Below, in pieces: positions 1 to 12,355 of a stretch of DNA of 35,113 nt. The notes beneath the pieces are model-generated. The model was not told the DNA's origin and ran no database searches. It saw nothing but the letters and a program-made list of their open reading frames with translations. Source of the stretch: Streptomyces silaceus (GTDB lineage Bacteria; Actinomycetota; Actinomycetes; Streptomycetales; Streptomycetaceae); the NCBI RefSeq assembly GCF_001419745.1, contig NZ_LIRJ01000050.1:1-35113 (forward strand), written 5' to 3'. Numbering within the stretch: position 1 is the first letter of the stretch; each line of letters opens with the position of its first letter. A program made the translations under genes and the position numbers.

Positions 1-1219
1 CCCCACTTCCCCGCAGTTCCCTCGTCGTCAGCCCCACCGCGGCCACCGCGCCCAGACACAGCAGCCCGCCACCCACCAGCGCCACCGACCCCGACGTGGC
101 GTCCGCGATCAGGCCGCCGCGCAGGTTGCCGAGGTCCGGGCCGGCCTGGCCGACGATCTGTTCCACCGCGCTGACGCGGCCGAGGAGTTCCTTGGGCGTG
201 TGCCGCTGTACGACCGTGCTCCGGGAGACGACCGCGACCGTGTCGGCGGCGCCCGCCACGGCCAGGAAGGCCAGACCGGCCCAGGGGTCGCTCGCCATGC
301 CGAACAGCGTCAGGGCCGCGCCCCACGCGGCGGAGCCGCCCAGCATCACCAGGCCGGGGCGGGGCAGCCGGGTGAACGTGCCGGACAGGAGCGACGCGGC
401 GACGCCGCCGACGGCGATGGCCGTCAGGAACAGGCCGAGCGTGCGCGGATCACCGCCGAACCGCTCGGAGTTGACCAGGGGGAACAGGCTGATCGGCATC
501 GACAGCACGGTGGTCGCCAGGTCGGTGAGCAGTGCTCCGCGGACGACCGGGGTGCGGCCCAGGAAGGCGAGCCCGTCCAGGACCCCGCGCAGTCCGGGGC
601 GCGCGGGCGTGTCCCCGGGCGTCATCGGCGGCAGCCCGCACGCGCCCCAGAGCGCGGCGACGAAGGCCGCCGCGTCGATCGCGTAGCAGGCGCCGACCCC
701 CAGTGCTCCCACGGTCAGTCCGCCCAGCGCGGGCCCGAGCAGCATGGCACCCTGGAAGGAGATCCGGTTCAGCGCCAGGCCCGCGGCCAGCTGGTGCGGG
801 GGCAGCAGATGCGGGACGAACGTGCGCGAGGCGGGACCGCCGCCCGCGACACAGCAGGACTGGAGCGCGACCAGCCCCAGCACCCCGGCGGCGGGCAGGT
901 GCCCGAAGAGGCCCTGTAGCGCCAGGAGCAGCGAGCACACGGCCTGCCCGGTGGTCATGAGCAGGTAGAACTTCCGGCGGTCCACCCGGTCGACGAGCGA
1001 TCCGGCGAAGAGGCCGAGCGTGACGAGCGGCACCGCCTGGGCCAGGCCGACGGCACCCGTCCACGTGGTGCTGCCGGTCGTCTGCCAGATCTGGAACATC
1101 ACGGCGACGAGCGTCATCTGGCCGCCGAGGCCGGACAGTGACTGGCCGGCCCACAGCCGCCGGAACGGCGCCGATGTCCGCAGCGGCGTCACGTCGAGCA
1201 GCGCGCGCCTCAGGCCCAT
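1..1219 (-). CDS. MFS exporter, C-terminus cut by the window edge
   Basis: Leftward frame open from an ATG at 1219 to the window edge (406 codons), so only a few C-terminal residues are missing compared with the usual 400-430. The protein begins MGLRRALLDVTPLRTSAPF and carries alternating hydrophobic segments, with a Major Facilitator motif-A-like loop (GSLVDRVDRRKFY) near residue 60. It resembles the 12-TM EntS-like/MFS_3 exporters, proton-coupled efflux proteins of the cytoplasmic membrane; the substrate cannot be told from sequence. It starts 29 bp after the marR-type gene on the same strand, so the two are probably one transcript and the regulator probably controls its own exporter. The other frames here give low-complexity Arg/Ala-rich translations and were rejected. 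Confidence 0.85.
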   Translation of the reverse strand, partial: MGLRRALLDVTPLRTSAPFRRLWAGQSLSGLGGQMTLVAVMFQIWQTTGSTTWTGAVGLAQAVPLVTLGLFAGSLVDRVDRRKFYLLMTTGQAVCSLLLALQGLFGHLPAAGVLGLVALQSCCVAGGGPASRTFVPHLLPPHQLAAGLALNRISFQGAMLLGPALGGLTVGALGVGACYAIDAAAFVAALWGACGLPPMTPGDTPARPGLRGVLDGLAFLGRTPVVRGALLTDLATTVLSMPISLFPLVNSERFGGDPRTLGLFLTAIAVGGVAASLLSGTFTRLPRPGLVMLGGSAAWGAALTLFGMASDPWAGLAFLAVAGAADTVAVVSRSTVVQRHTPKELLGRVSAVEQIVGQAGPDLGNLRGGLIADATSGSVALVGGGLLCLGAVAAVGLTTRELRGSG

Positions 1220-1248
1220 GCGCCCCGGTCGCCCGCGGCGCGCCCGTC

Positions 1249-1749
1249 TCAGTCCCACTCGGGGTCCTCGGCCAGTTTCTCGGCGATCCGCTCGTGGAAG
1301 CCCTTGCGGTCCAGGGCCCGCTCGATGTCGGCGACGGCCCGGGAGAGCGGGTAGGGGATCTCCGCCTCCAGGTCGGCGATCGCGGCCTCGGTGGCCCGCC
1401 ACTCCGCCGCCAGACGGCCGACGACGGCGCGCGACTTGGCGGTGAGCGTCACCTTCCGGGTGCGCGCGTCGTCGCCCACGACGGTCTCGACCCAGCCGTC
1501 CCTGCGCATCGCGGCGACCTTCTGGCTGAGCGCCGAGTGCGTGCGCTGCACCGACTCGGCCAGCTCCGCGATGGTCATGGGGCCGCACGCGTGGAGCCGG
1601 AGCAGCTCCATGACGTAGCTGGGCTTGAGTCCGTCGATCCGCCGCTCGGCATAGGTCCGCGCGATGTCGGCGTCCATCGCCGCCTGGAGCAGCCGCAGGG
1701 GGCGCCACAGGCTCCGCAGTGACGGGTCGGGCGCGGGGGTCTCGGTCAT
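1249..1749 (-). CDS. MarR-family transcriptional regulator
   Basis: A 166-residue protein of typical MarR length. The winged helix-turn-helix covers about residues 40-105: the recognition part is AELAESVQRTHSALSQKVAAM, followed by the wing with the D-D-A-R-T-R-K pattern (family motif D-x-R-x-x-x-x-x-LT), then a C-terminal dimerisation helix. MarR proteins act as dimers that repress until a small phenolic or similar ligand, or oxidation, releases them. A 22-bp imperfect palindrome lies just upstream, so autorepression is likely. The ATG at 1749 has no Shine-Dalgarno; a TACGAT hexamer ends 7 nt before it, suggesting a leaderless mRNA. The MFS gene follows after 29 bp. The ligand is unknown. Confidence 0.9.
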   Translation of the reverse strand: MTETPAPDPSLRSLWRPLRLLQAAMDADIARTYAERRIDGLKPSYVMELLRLHACGPMTIAELAESVQRTHSALSQKVAAMRRDGWVETVVGDDARTRKVTLTAKSRAVVGRLAAEWRATEAAIADLEAEIPYPLSRAVADIERALDRKGFHERIAEKLAEDPEWD

Positions 1750-1756
1750 GCGATGG

Positions 1757-1787
1757 ATCGTAACAGTGCTTATATAAGTGCTGTCAC
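1757..1787 (-). promoter_or_regulatory. Predicted leaderless promoter of the MarR/MFS operon
   Basis: Read on the minus strand, GTGACA (1787-1782) and TACGAT (1762-1757) form -35-like and -10-like hexamers with a 19-bp spacer, slightly long. The -10 ends 7 nt before the ATG at 1749, which puts the start of transcription at or next to the start codon. The operator palindrome 1763-1784 fills the spacer, which fits repression by occlusion. Confidence 0.45.
1763..1784. promoter_or_regulatory. Probable MarR operator palindrome
   Basis: A 22-bp imperfect palindrome with a perfect central core CTTATATAAG (1769-1778) and outer arms ACAG/CTGT, the only mismatches being TG steps on each side. It also reads as a direct repeat of AGTGCT around TATATA. 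AT-rich palindromes of this size are normal MarR binding sites. It lies 14 bp before the marR start and about 12 bp before the argC -35, so the bound regulator might also touch argC transcription. The site is seen; its binding protein is inferred. Confidence 0.7.
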
Positions 1788-1796
1788 TTTTGGGCG

Positions 1797-4022
<2,226 letters not shown>

Positions 4023-4026
<4 letters not shown>

Positions 4027-4964
4027 CCAAGGACACGAGCACTCACCCCACCGCGCGCAAGCACACCGCGCTGCCCAAGGCGCAGATCCTCATCGAGGCG
4101 CTGCCCTGGCTGACCCGGCACCACGGCAAGACCGTCGTCATCAAGTTCGGCGGCAACGCCATGGTCGACGAGGAGCTGAAGGCCGCCTTCGCCCAGGACG
4201 TCGTCTTCCTGCACCACGCGGGCCTCAGGCCGGTCGTCGTGCACGGCGGCGGACCGCAGATCAGCAAGGCGCTCGACCGGCACGGCATCGTCAGCGAGTT
4301 CAAGGCGGGCCTGCGCGTCACCACCGAGGACGCCATGGACGTCGTACGCATGGTGCTCGCCGGACAGGTGCAGCGCGAGCTCGTCGGCCTGCTCAACCAG
4401 CACGGCCCGCTCGCCGTCGGCCTCACCGGCGAGGACGCGCACACCATCACCGCCACCAAGCACCAGCCCCGCATCGAGGGCGAACTGGTCGACATCGGCC
4501 GGGTCGGCGAGATCACCGAGATCGACACCGGCGCCATCGAGGCGCTGCTCGCCGACGGCCGCATCCCGGTCGTCTCCTCGATCGCCCGTTCCCAGGACGA
4601 CGGACATGTCTACAACGTCAATGCTGATACGGCGGCTTCGGCACTCGCTGCGGCGCTTGGTGCCGAGACCCTGATGGTCCTGACCGACGTCGAGGGGCTC
4701 TACGAGGACTGGCCCCACTCCGACGAGGTCATCAGCAGACTCACCGCGAAGGAGCTGGAGAAGCTCCTGCCCGAGCTGGCCAGCGGCATGGTCCCGAAGA
4801 TGGAAGGCTGCCTGCACGCCGTGCGCAACGGCGTGCAGACCGCCCGCGTCATCGACGGTCGCGTCCAGCACTCGATCCTGCTGGAGATCTTCACCGACGA
4901 GGGCATCGGGACGATGGTCGTGCCCGACGACGACAGCACCACCGGCACGCAGGGGGAATCATGA
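4023..4964 (+). CDS. argB: Acetylglutamate kinase
   Basis: 313 residues of the amino acid kinase fold. It phosphorylates N-acetylglutamate with ATP, the second step of the pathway. Key motifs: KFGGN (residues 41-45) at the phosphate site, [12 protein letters not shown] for the acetylglutamate loop, [15 protein letters not shown] and the nucleotide-binding segment LTDVEGLY, and [14 protein letters not shown]. The N-terminal extension holds a hydrophobic helix ([12 protein letters not shown], residues 19-30) of the kind that links arginine-inhibited hexameric kinases; with a cyclic ArgJ pathway, feedback inhibition here would make sense. Both ends overlap neighbours by 4 bp. Confidence 0.97.
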
Positions 4965-6166
4965 GCAATCAGGAGCTGACCGCGCGCTGGCAGGGCGCGC
5001 TCATGGACAACTACGGCACGCCCCGGCTGCCGCTCGTGCGCGGCGCGGGCACCAGGCTGTGGGACGCCGACGGCAACGAGTACGTCGACTTCGTCGGCGG
5101 CATCGCCGTCAACGCCCTCGGCCACGCCCACCCGGCGATCGTCGAGGCCGTCACCGCGCAGGTCGGCGCCCTCGGCCACGTCTCGAACCTCTTCGTCGCG
5201 GAACCGCCCGTCGCGCTCGCCGAGAAGCTGCTCCAGCTCTTCGGCCGCGAGGGCCGCGTGTACTTCTGCAACTCCGGCGCCGAGGCCAACGAGGGCGCCG
5301 TGAAGCTCGGCCGGCTGACCGGCCGGCCGCACATGGTCGCCACCCAGGGCGGCTTCCACGGCCGGACCATGGGCTCGCTCGCGCTCACCGGACAGCCCGG
5401 CAAGCGGGAGCCGTTCCTGCCGCTGCCCGGTGACGTCACGCACGTCCCGTTCGGCGACGTCGAGGCGCTGCGCGCCGCCGTGACCACGGAGACCGCGCTG
5501 GTGATCATCGAGCCGATCCAGGGCGAGCGGGGCGTCGTCGTGCCGCCCGCGGGCTACCTCAAGGCCGCCCGGGAGATCACCAGGGCCACCGGGACGCTCC
5601 TCGTCCTCGACGAGGTGCAGACCGGAATCGGCCGCACCGGCCACTGGTTCGAGCACCTCGCGCACGAGGGCGTCGAGCCGGACGTCGTCACGCTCGCGAA
5701 GGGTCTGGGCGGCGGTCTGCCGCTCGGCGCGACCGTCGCGTTCGGCGCCGCCGCCGAGCTCTTCAAGCCCGGTCACCACGGCTCGACGTTCGGCGGGAAC
5801 CCCGTCGTGTGCGCCGCGGGCCTCGCCGTCATCGAGACGATCGAGAACGAGGGGCTCCTGGAGAACACCAAGCGGGCGGGCGAAAAGCTGCGCGACGGAA
5901 TCGAGTCACTCGGACACCCGCTCGTCGACCATGTCAGGGGCTCGGGCCTGCTGCTGGGTATCGTGCTCACCGAGCCGCTCGCGCCCCGGGCGCAGCAGGC
6001 GGCTCAGGACGCCGGCTTCCTGGTGAACGCGCCCGCCCCCGATGTCGTACGGCTGATGCCGCCGTTGAACGTCCGCGACGACGAGGAGGACGCGTTCCTC
6101 CACGCGCTGCCCGGCATCCTGGACAAGGCTCTTGAAGCCGACGGGGACGGACGATCCGGAGAATGA
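4961..6166 (+). CDS. argD: Acetylornithine aminotransferase
   Basis: 401 residues, a class-III PLP aminotransferase. It converts N-acetylglutamate semialdehyde plus glutamate to N-acetylornithine and 2-oxoglutarate. Visible motifs are the cofactor phosphate loop [15 protein letters not shown], the aspartate stretch [15 protein letters not shown] that contacts the pyridine ring, and the Schiff-base lysine in [24 protein letters not shown] completes the dimer active site. The ATG at 4961 overlaps the argB stop; GGGGGA sits 6-11 nt upstream. argR begins 7 bp after the stop. Some ArgD proteins also act in lysine synthesis; nothing here decides that. Confidence 0.96.
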   Translation: MSNQELTARWQGALMDNYGTPRLPLVRGAGTRLWDADGNEYVDFVGGIAVNALGHAHPAIVEAVTAQVGALGHVSNLFVAEPPVALAEKLLQLFGREGRVYFCNSGAEANEGAVKLGRLTGRPHMVATQGGFHGRTMGSLALTGQPGKREPFLPLPGDVTHVPFGDVEALRAAVTTETALVIIEPIQGERGVVVPPAGYLKAAREITRATGTLLVLDEVQTGIGRTGHWFEHLAHEGVEPDVVTLAKGLGGGLPLGATVAFGAAAELFKPGHHGSTFGGNPVVCAAGLAVIETIENEGLLENTKRAGEKLRDGIESLGHPLVDHVRGSGLLLGIVLTEPLAPRAQQAAQDAGFLVNAPAPDVVRLMPPLNVRDDEEDAFLHALPGILDKALEADGDGRSGE

Positions 6167-6173
6167 GACGACG

Positions 6174-6719
6174 ATGAGCCAGGCGCAAGGCAACGAGCAC
6201 GGCGACCACACGGGTCCCGCCGTGCCGCAGACCCGCACCGCACGCCACCGCCGGATCGTGGACATCCTGAACCGGCAGCCGGTGCGCTCCCAGAGCCAGC
6301 TGGCGAAGCTGCTCGCCGACGACGGTCTGACCGTCACCCAGGCGACGCTCTCCCGCGACCTCGACGAGCTGAACGCGGTCAAGATCCGCAACGCCGAGGG
6401 CGACCTCATCTACGCGGTGCCGAGCGAGGGCGGTTTCCGCACCCCGCGCGCGCCGCTGGGCGAGTCGGCCAAGGAGGAGCGGATGCGGCGTCTGTCCGCT
6501 GAGCTCCTGATCTCCGCGGAGGCCTCGGCCAACCTCGTCGTCCTGCGCACCCCGCCGGGCGCGGCGCAGTTCCTGGCCTCCGCCATCGACCAGGCGGAAC
6601 TGCACGACATCCTCGGCACGATCGCCGGCGACGACACGCTGATGCTGATCAGCAGGGAGCCGGCGGGAGGCCAGGCGCTCGCCGACCACCTGCTGCGGTT
6701 GGCGTCGAACGACCACTGA
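6174..6719 (+). CDS. argR: Arginine repressor
   Basis: 181 residues. ArgR is a hexamer that binds ARG boxes when loaded with L-arginine. The N-terminal winged helix spans about residues 20-85 ([28 protein letters not shown]) and the C-terminal arginine-binding/trimerisation domain carries GTIAGDDT, whose aspartates hold arginine. ATG 6174 was chosen; an upstream in-frame TTG lies inside argD, and a GGAG lies about 12 nt before this ATG. Last gene of argCJBDR, so the repressor is part of the operon it controls. ARG-box sequences are seen before argC and argG. The last codons are part of a short tandem duplication. Confidence 0.96.
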   Translation: MSQAQGNEHGDHTGPAVPQTRTARHRRIVDILNRQPVRSQSQLAKLLADDGLTVTQATLSRDLDELNAVKIRNAEGDLIYAVPSEGGFRTPRAPLGESAKEERMRRLSAELLISAEASANLVVLRTPPGAAQFLASAIDQAELHDILGTIAGDDTLMLISREPAGGQALADHLLRLASNDH

Positions 6720-6743
6720 AGGACACCGAACGACCACTGAAGG
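6706..6743 (+). repeat. Two 17-bp direct repeats spanning the argR stop codon
   Basis: CGAACGACCACTGAAGG occurs at 6706-6722 and again at 6727-6743, a 21-bp period. The first copy contains the argR stop codon (TGA 6717-6719), so a duplication left the protein unchanged. It is directly followed by the terminator hairpin. Confidence 0.85.
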
Positions 6744-6745
6744 GT

Positions 6746-6776
6746 GGAGCCCGTCCGGCGTGTGGGGACGGACTCC
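6746..6776. terminator. Hairpin terminator between convergent argR and the BASS transporter
   Basis: Arms 6746-6756 and 6766-6776 pair at 10 of 11 positions (one C/A mismatch) around a 9-nt loop. There is no U tract, as is common in Streptomyces. It lies 27 bp after argR and 14 bp after the end of the opposing gene, so it can serve both strands. Confidence 0.7.
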
Positions 6777-6789
6777 GCGGAGCCGGTGG

Positions 6790-7758
6790 TCAGCGCTGCG
6801 CCCGGCGTGCCATCCACGCGGCCACCAGCGCCCCCGACACGTTGTGCCACACCGAGAACACCGCGGAAGGCAGCGCGGCGAGCGGGCTGAAGTGGGCCGT
6901 GGCCAGGGACGCCGCGAGGCCCGAGTTCTGCATGCCGACCTCGAAGGCCATCGCCCGCGAGGCCGGCGGGCCGAGCCGGGCCAGCTTGCCCGCGCCGTAA
7001 CCGAGCGCGAGCCCGAGGCCGTTGTGCAGGAACACCGCGAGGAACACCAGTGCCGCGGCCGACTTGATGGCCGCGGCACTGCCCGCGACGACGATCGCCA
7101 CGATCGCGGCGATGGTCAGCGCCGACAGCCACGGCAGCGCCCCGAGCACCCGGTCGACGTACCGTCCGAAGAGCAGCCGCACGACGAGTCCCGCGAGGAC
7201 CGGGAGCAGCACGGTCTTGAGGATGTCCGTCACCATCGAGCCCGCGTCCACCGGCAGGTACTCGCCCGCGAGCAGCAGCGTCAGCGGGGGAGTGATCAGC
7301 GGCGCGAGGACGGTCGAGACGGTGGCGACCGACACGGACAGCGCCACGTCGCCGCGCGCCAGATAGGTCACGACGTTCGACGCGGTGCCGCTCGGCGCGC
7401 AGCCGACCAGGATCACCCCGGCCGCCAGCTGCGGTGACAGGCCGAGCGCGTGGGCGATGAGCCAGCCGAGCCCCGGCATGATGACGTAGTGCGCGACGAG
7501 TCCGAGCGCGACGGCCCAGGGCCGCTTGACCACGCCCTGGAAGTCCAGCGGGGTCATCGTCAGACCCATGCAGAACATCACGACGCCCAGCAGGTACGGG
7601 ACGTTCGTGCCCCAGCCCCGGAAGGCGTCCGGCACGGCGAGGCCCAGGGCGCCCGCGGCCAGGACGAGGACGGGGAAGACGGTGACGGCGCGGCGGGCCG
7701 CCCGGTCGGCGGAGCCCGTGCCGTCGGCCGGGTCGGTGGTCGTCTGTTCGGATTGCAC
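6790..7758 (-). CDS. BASS-family (bile acid:sodium symporter-like) transporter
   Basis: About 322 residues with some ten hydrophobic segments. Family marks are MFCMGLTMTP near the second helix, GCAPSGTASNVVTYLARGD in the first crossing helix, and the second crossing-helix motif VGMQNSGLAASLA. BASS proteins are secondary transporters of organic anions and small carboxylates, usually Na+-coupled; the true substrate is unknown. The start is uncertain: GTG at 7758, or TTG at 7770 or 7794; none has a strong Shine-Dalgarno. It converges on argR and lies downstream of the PPOX gene (95-bp gap), interrupting what would be a continuous arg locus. Nothing in its promoter region looks like an ARG box. 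Confidence 0.88.
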   Translation of the reverse strand: MQSEQTTTDPADGTGSADRAARRAVTVFPVLVLAAGALGLAVPDAFRGWGTNVPYLLGVVMFCMGLTMTPLDFQGVVKRPWAVALGLVAHYVIMPGLGWLIAHALGLSPQLAAGVILVGCAPSGTASNVVTYLARGDVALSVSVATVSTVLAPLITPPLTLLLAGEYLPVDAGSMVTDILKTVLLPVLAGLVVRLLFGRYVDRVLGALPWLSALTIAAIVAIVVAGSAAAIKSAAALVFLAVFLHNGLGLALGYGAGKLARLGPPASRAMAFEVGMQNSGLAASLATAHFSPLAALPSAVFSVWHNVSGALVAAWMARRAQR

Positions 7759-7853
7759 GGCGCGATGCAACGCCCCGGCCCCGCGCGCGTGCAACCCCGT
7801 CTCGGTATGTGGTCGCTACACGCAGAGGGTCCGAGCGTCCGCGGGGGCGGGGT

Positions 7854-8441
7854 TCAGGCGGCGCTCGGGGGCAGCGGCAGGGGCAGGCCGGGGAGCCCGT
7901 CGATGCTCTGCGCCACGTGGTCCTTCCTGGCGAAGTACGCGCTGAGCGAGGCGTCGTCCTCGCGGGCGAAGCGCTTGGCGTGCAGGTCGCGGTCCTCGTC
8001 GTACGTCATGTGGGGCACCGCGTAGCCACAGGAGTCGCGGACGACGTCGGCCGTCACGACGATGACGGCGCGCAGTCCGTGCGGCGTCGCGTCGATGCCG
8101 GGGAAGTGGCCGAGCAGTTCCGGGAAGCGCGGGTCGTCGCGGAAGACGGGCTCGCCGCGGCCGTGCACGCGGACGATGTTGGGCGGGCCCTGGAAGGCGC
8201 ACCACATGAGGGTGATGCGGCCGTTCTCCCGCAGGTGCGCGATGGTCTCGGCGTTGCTGCCGGCGAAGTCGAGGTAGGCGACGGTCCGTTCGTCGATCAC
8301 CGCGAAGGAGCCCTTGAGGCCCTTGGGGGAGAGGTTGACCGTGCCGTCGCCGGCGAGCGGCGCGGTCGCCGTGAAGAACATGGGCTGTTCCTCGATGAAC
8401 GTGCGGAGCCTGCCGTCGATGCGCTCATAAGTCTTTCCCAT
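7854..8441 (-). CDS. Pyridoxamine 5'-phosphate oxidase-family flavoprotein
   Basis: 195 residues from the ATG at 8441 (197 if the ATG at 8447 is used). The fold signature is the split-barrel FMN-binding family: FFTATAPLAGDGTVNLSPKG near the N-terminus, then VAYLDFAGSNAETIAHLRENGRITLM. It lacks the features of true PdxH, so it is better called a PPOX-family FMN or F420-type oxidoreductase of unknown substrate. An AATAAT -10 lies 2 nt before ATG 8447 but 8 nt before ATG 8441, which favours the second ATG on a leaderless transcript. It diverges from argG across about 135 bp. Confidence 0.82.
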   Translation of the reverse strand: MGKTYERIDGRLRTFIEEQPMFFTATAPLAGDGTVNLSPKGLKGSFAVIDERTVAYLDFAGSNAETIAHLRENGRITLMWCAFQGPPNIVRVHGRGEPVFRDDPRFPELLGHFPGIDATPHGLRAVIVVTADVVRDSCGYAVPHMTYDEDRDLHAKRFAREDDASLSAYFARKDHVAQSIDGLPGLPLPLPPSAA

Positions 8442-8449
8442 GGCCATGG

Positions 8450-8479
8450 ATTATTCGCCAGGCGTCCTTCGCCTGTCCC
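8450..8479 (-). promoter_or_regulatory. Predicted leaderless promoter of the PPOX gene
   Basis: On the minus strand GGGACA (8479-8474), an 18-bp spacer and AATAAT (8455-8450). The -10 ends 8 nt before the ATG at 8441, so transcription would start at about that codon. This is what decides the start choice for the gene. Confidence 0.45.
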
Positions 8480-8513
8480 ACGACTTGGGGCGGCGTCTCG
8501 CAGGGTGACCGGA

Positions 8514-8548
8514 TTGACGAAACATACGGAGGACTGCATACTCATGCA
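8514..8548 (+). promoter_or_regulatory. argG promoter with an ARG box over the -10
   Basis: TTGACG (8514-8519), a 17-bp spacer and CATACT (8537-8542) make a sigma-70-type promoter. The ARG box TGCATACTCATGCA (8535-8548) fits the TGNAT-N4-ATNCA operator with both half sites intact, and it covers the -10. It is the best ARG box in the window. ArgR bound here would block RNA polymerase. Confidence 0.82.
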
Positions 8549-8578
8549 TGCCGGCGAACGCACTGAGAGGAGACCCCC

Positions 8579-9778
8579 GTGACCGAGCGCGTCGTACTCG
8601 CCTACTCGGGTGGCCTGGACACCTCCGTCGCCATCGGCTGGATCGCCGAGCAGACGGGTGCCGAGGTCATCGCCGTCGCCGTGGACGTCGGCCAGGGCGG
8701 CGAGGACCTGGACGTCATCCGCAAGCGCGCGCTCGCCTGCGGCGCCGTGGAGGCCGAAGTCGCCGACGCCAGGGACGAGTTCGCCGAGGAGTACTGCCTC
8801 CCGGCGATCCGGGCCAACGCCCTCTACATGGACCGCTATCCGCTGGTCTCCGCCCTCTCGCGGCCGGTGATCGTCAAGCACCTGGTGGCCGCCGCCGGGA
8901 AGCACGGCGCCGGCACGGTCGCCCACGGCTGCACCGGCAAGGGCAACGACCAGGTGCGGTTCGAGGCCGGCATCGTCGCCCTCGCCCCGGACCTCGCCTG
9001 CATCGCCCCGGTCCGCGACTACGCGATGACCCGGGACAAGGCGATCGCCTTCTGCGAGCAGAAGGGGCTGCCGATCGCCACCACCAGGAAATCCCCCTAC
9101 TCCATCGACCAGAACGTCTTCGGGCGGGCCGTCGAGACGGGCTTCCTGGAGGACATCTGGAACGCGCCGACCGAGGACGTCTACGAGTACACCGCGAACC
9201 CCGCCGAGCCCCGCGAGGCCGACGAGGTCGTCATCTCCTTCGAGGCGGGCGTCCCGGTCGCGATCGACGGCGCCCCCGTCACCGTCCTCCAGGCGATCCG
9301 GCAGCTGAACGAACGCGCGGGCGCGCAGGGCGTCGGCCGGATCGACATGGTCGAGGACCGGCTCGTGGGCATCAAGTCCCGTGAGGTGTACGAGGCTCCG
9401 GGCGCCATCGCCCTGATCACCGCCCACCAGGAGCTGGAGAACGTCACCGTCGAGCGCGAACTGGCCCGCTACAAAAGGCAGGTCGAGCAGCGCTGGGGCG
9501 AGCTGGTCTACGACGGCCTGTGGTTCTCCCCGCTCAAGCGGGCCCTGGACGGCTTCATCCAGGAGGCCGACCAGTACGTCACCGGCGACATCCGGATGAC
9601 CCTGCACGGCGGCCGCGCCGTCGTCACCGGGCGCAGGTCCAGCGAGTCGCTCTACGACTTCGACCTCGCCACCTACGATGCGGGCGACACCTTCGACCAG
9701 TCCAAGGCGCAGGGCTTCATCGAGATCTTCGGTCTCTCGTCGAAGATCGCCGCGCGCCGCGGGACACGGCAGGCGTAG
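8579..9778 (+). CDS. argG: Argininosuccinate synthase
   Basis: 399 residues. It joins citrulline and aspartate using ATP (to AMP and PPi), the penultimate step of arginine synthesis. The PP-loop AYSGGLDTS is at residues 8-16; [14 protein letters not shown] binds citrulline/aspartate; [18 protein letters not shown] and the [10 protein letters not shown] region complete the family pattern. GTG start at 8579 has GAGAGGAGA 6 nt upstream. Expression should be ArgR-controlled through the ARG box at 8535. argH follows after 88 bp on the same strand; the two last steps of the pathway are thus grouped but separated from argCJBDR by two opposing genes. Confidence 0.97.
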   Translation: MTERVVLAYSGGLDTSVAIGWIAEQTGAEVIAVAVDVGQGGEDLDVIRKRALACGAVEAEVADARDEFAEEYCLPAIRANALYMDRYPLVSALSRPVIVKHLVAAAGKHGAGTVAHGCTGKGNDQVRFEAGIVALAPDLACIAPVRDYAMTRDKAIAFCEQKGLPIATTRKSPYSIDQNVFGRAVETGFLEDIWNAPTEDVYEYTANPAEPREADEVVISFEAGVPVAIDGAPVTVLQAIRQLNERAGAQGVGRIDMVEDRLVGIKSREVYEAPGAIALITAHQELENVTVERELARYKRQVEQRWGELVYDGLWFSPLKRALDGFIQEADQYVTGDIRMTLHGGRAVVTGRRSSESLYDFDLATYDAGDTFDQSKAQGFIEIFGLSSKIAARRGTRQA

Positions 9779-9803
9779 CGCGCCGTCACCCTTGACCCCG
9801 GCG

Positions 9804-9852
9804 GCAGCCCTTCGGCTGCGGCCGTCCAGCAACAGCCTTCAGCAACAGCCTT
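9804..9852 (+). repeat. argG-argH spacer: hairpin and 13-bp tandem repeat
   Basis: A 6-bp hairpin (GCAGCC 9804-9809, loop CTTC, GGCTGC 9814-9819) is followed by two abutting copies of CAGCAACAGCCTT (9827-9839 and 9840-9852). The second copy touches the argH Shine-Dalgarno GAGGA (9853-9857). The hairpin is too short to be a convincing terminator, so argH is probably read from argG. Confidence 0.75.
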
Positions 9853-9854
9853 GA

Positions 9855-11297
<1,443 letters not shown>

Positions 11298-11372
11298 CCG
11301 GGCCGCGCGGGTGACAACAGGGCGTCGCGGGTTACGTTGACGGGGAACCCCCCCTACGACGAGGAGCCCGCG

Positions 11373-12347
11373 ATGCCCTTCGCCCGGCTGGCCGCAGCCA
11401 CGACCCCGACCGCGCACATCGGACTGGGCCTCGCGGCCGTCGGCAGGCCCGGTTACATCACGCTGGGCCGCGAGGCCGACCTGCCGCCCTCCCGCAGTGT
11501 CGAAGCCCTGCGCGAGCGCACCTTCGAACTGCTCGACGCCGCCTACGCGTCGGGGGTCCGCTACCTCGACGTGGCGCGCTCCTACGGCCGCTCCGAGGAG
11601 TACCTCGCCGACTGGCTGCACGCCAGGCCCGACATCCGCGACGTCGTCGTCGGCAGCAAGTGGGGCTACACGTACACCGCCGCCTGGCGCACCGACGCCG
11701 AGGGCCCGCACGAGGTCAAGGACCACAGCACGGCCGCGTACGCCCGTCAGCGCGCCGAGACCGCCGAACTGCTCGGTGACCGGCTCGACCTCTACCAGAT
11801 CCACTCCGTGACGCCCGAGAGCCCGGCGCTCACCGACAAGGAACTCCACGCCCGCCTCGCCGCGCTCGCGGCCGAGGGCGTCACCGTCGGTCTCTCCGTG
11901 AGCGGCCCCGAGCAGGCCGCCGCGATCCGCGCCGCCCTCGCCGTGACCGTCGACGGGGAGCCGCTCTTCCGCACCGTCCAGGCGACGTACAACATCCTGG
12001 AGACCTCCGCGGGCCCCGCGCTCGCCGAGGCGCACGACGCGGGGCTGACCGTGCTCGTCAAGGAAGGCATGGCCAACGGCCGGCTCGCCGGCGCGGACGC
12101 CCCCGCGGCGCTCCGCGAGGTCGCCGGGGAGACGGGACTCGGCTGCGACGCGGTGGCGCTCGCCGCGGTCCTGCGCGAGCCGTGGACGGGCGTCGTCCTG
12201 TCCGGCGCGGCCACCTCGGTCCAGCTCGTCTCCAACCTGCACGCCGCCGCCGTCGACCTGGGCGCGGGGCAGCTGGAGCGCCTCGCGGGCCTGGTGGAGG
12301 AGCCGGCGGCGTACTGGCGCCACCGCTCGGAGCTGCCCTGGCACTGA
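11373..12347 (+). CDS. Aldo/keto reductase
   Basis: 324 residues with the AKR barrel pattern. The catalytic tetrad can be placed as Asp and Tyr in LDVARSYGRSEEYLADWL, Lys in VVVGSKWG, and His in LYQIHSV. NADPH-dependent reduction of a carbonyl is the expected chemistry; the substrate is unknown. ATG 11373 has GAGGAG 6 nt upstream; an earlier frame-compatible start at 11337 has no ribosome site. It lies 75 bp after argH on the same strand and could be read through from argG-argH, but no metabolic link to arginine is evident. Confidence 0.9.
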   Translation: MPFARLAAATTPTAHIGLGLAAVGRPGYITLGREADLPPSRSVEALRERTFELLDAAYASGVRYLDVARSYGRSEEYLADWLHARPDIRDVVVGSKWGYTYTAAWRTDAEGPHEVKDHSTAAYARQRAETAELLGDRLDLYQIHSVTPESPALTDKELHARLAALAAEGVTVGLSVSGPEQAAAIRAALAVTVDGEPLFRTVQATYNILETSAGPALAEAHDAGLTVLVKEGMANGRLAGADAPAALREVAGETGLGCDAVALAAVLREPWTGVVLSGAATSVQLVSNLHAAAVDLGAGQLERLAGLVEEPAAYWRHRSELPWH

Positions 12348-12355
12348 GCGCGGGG

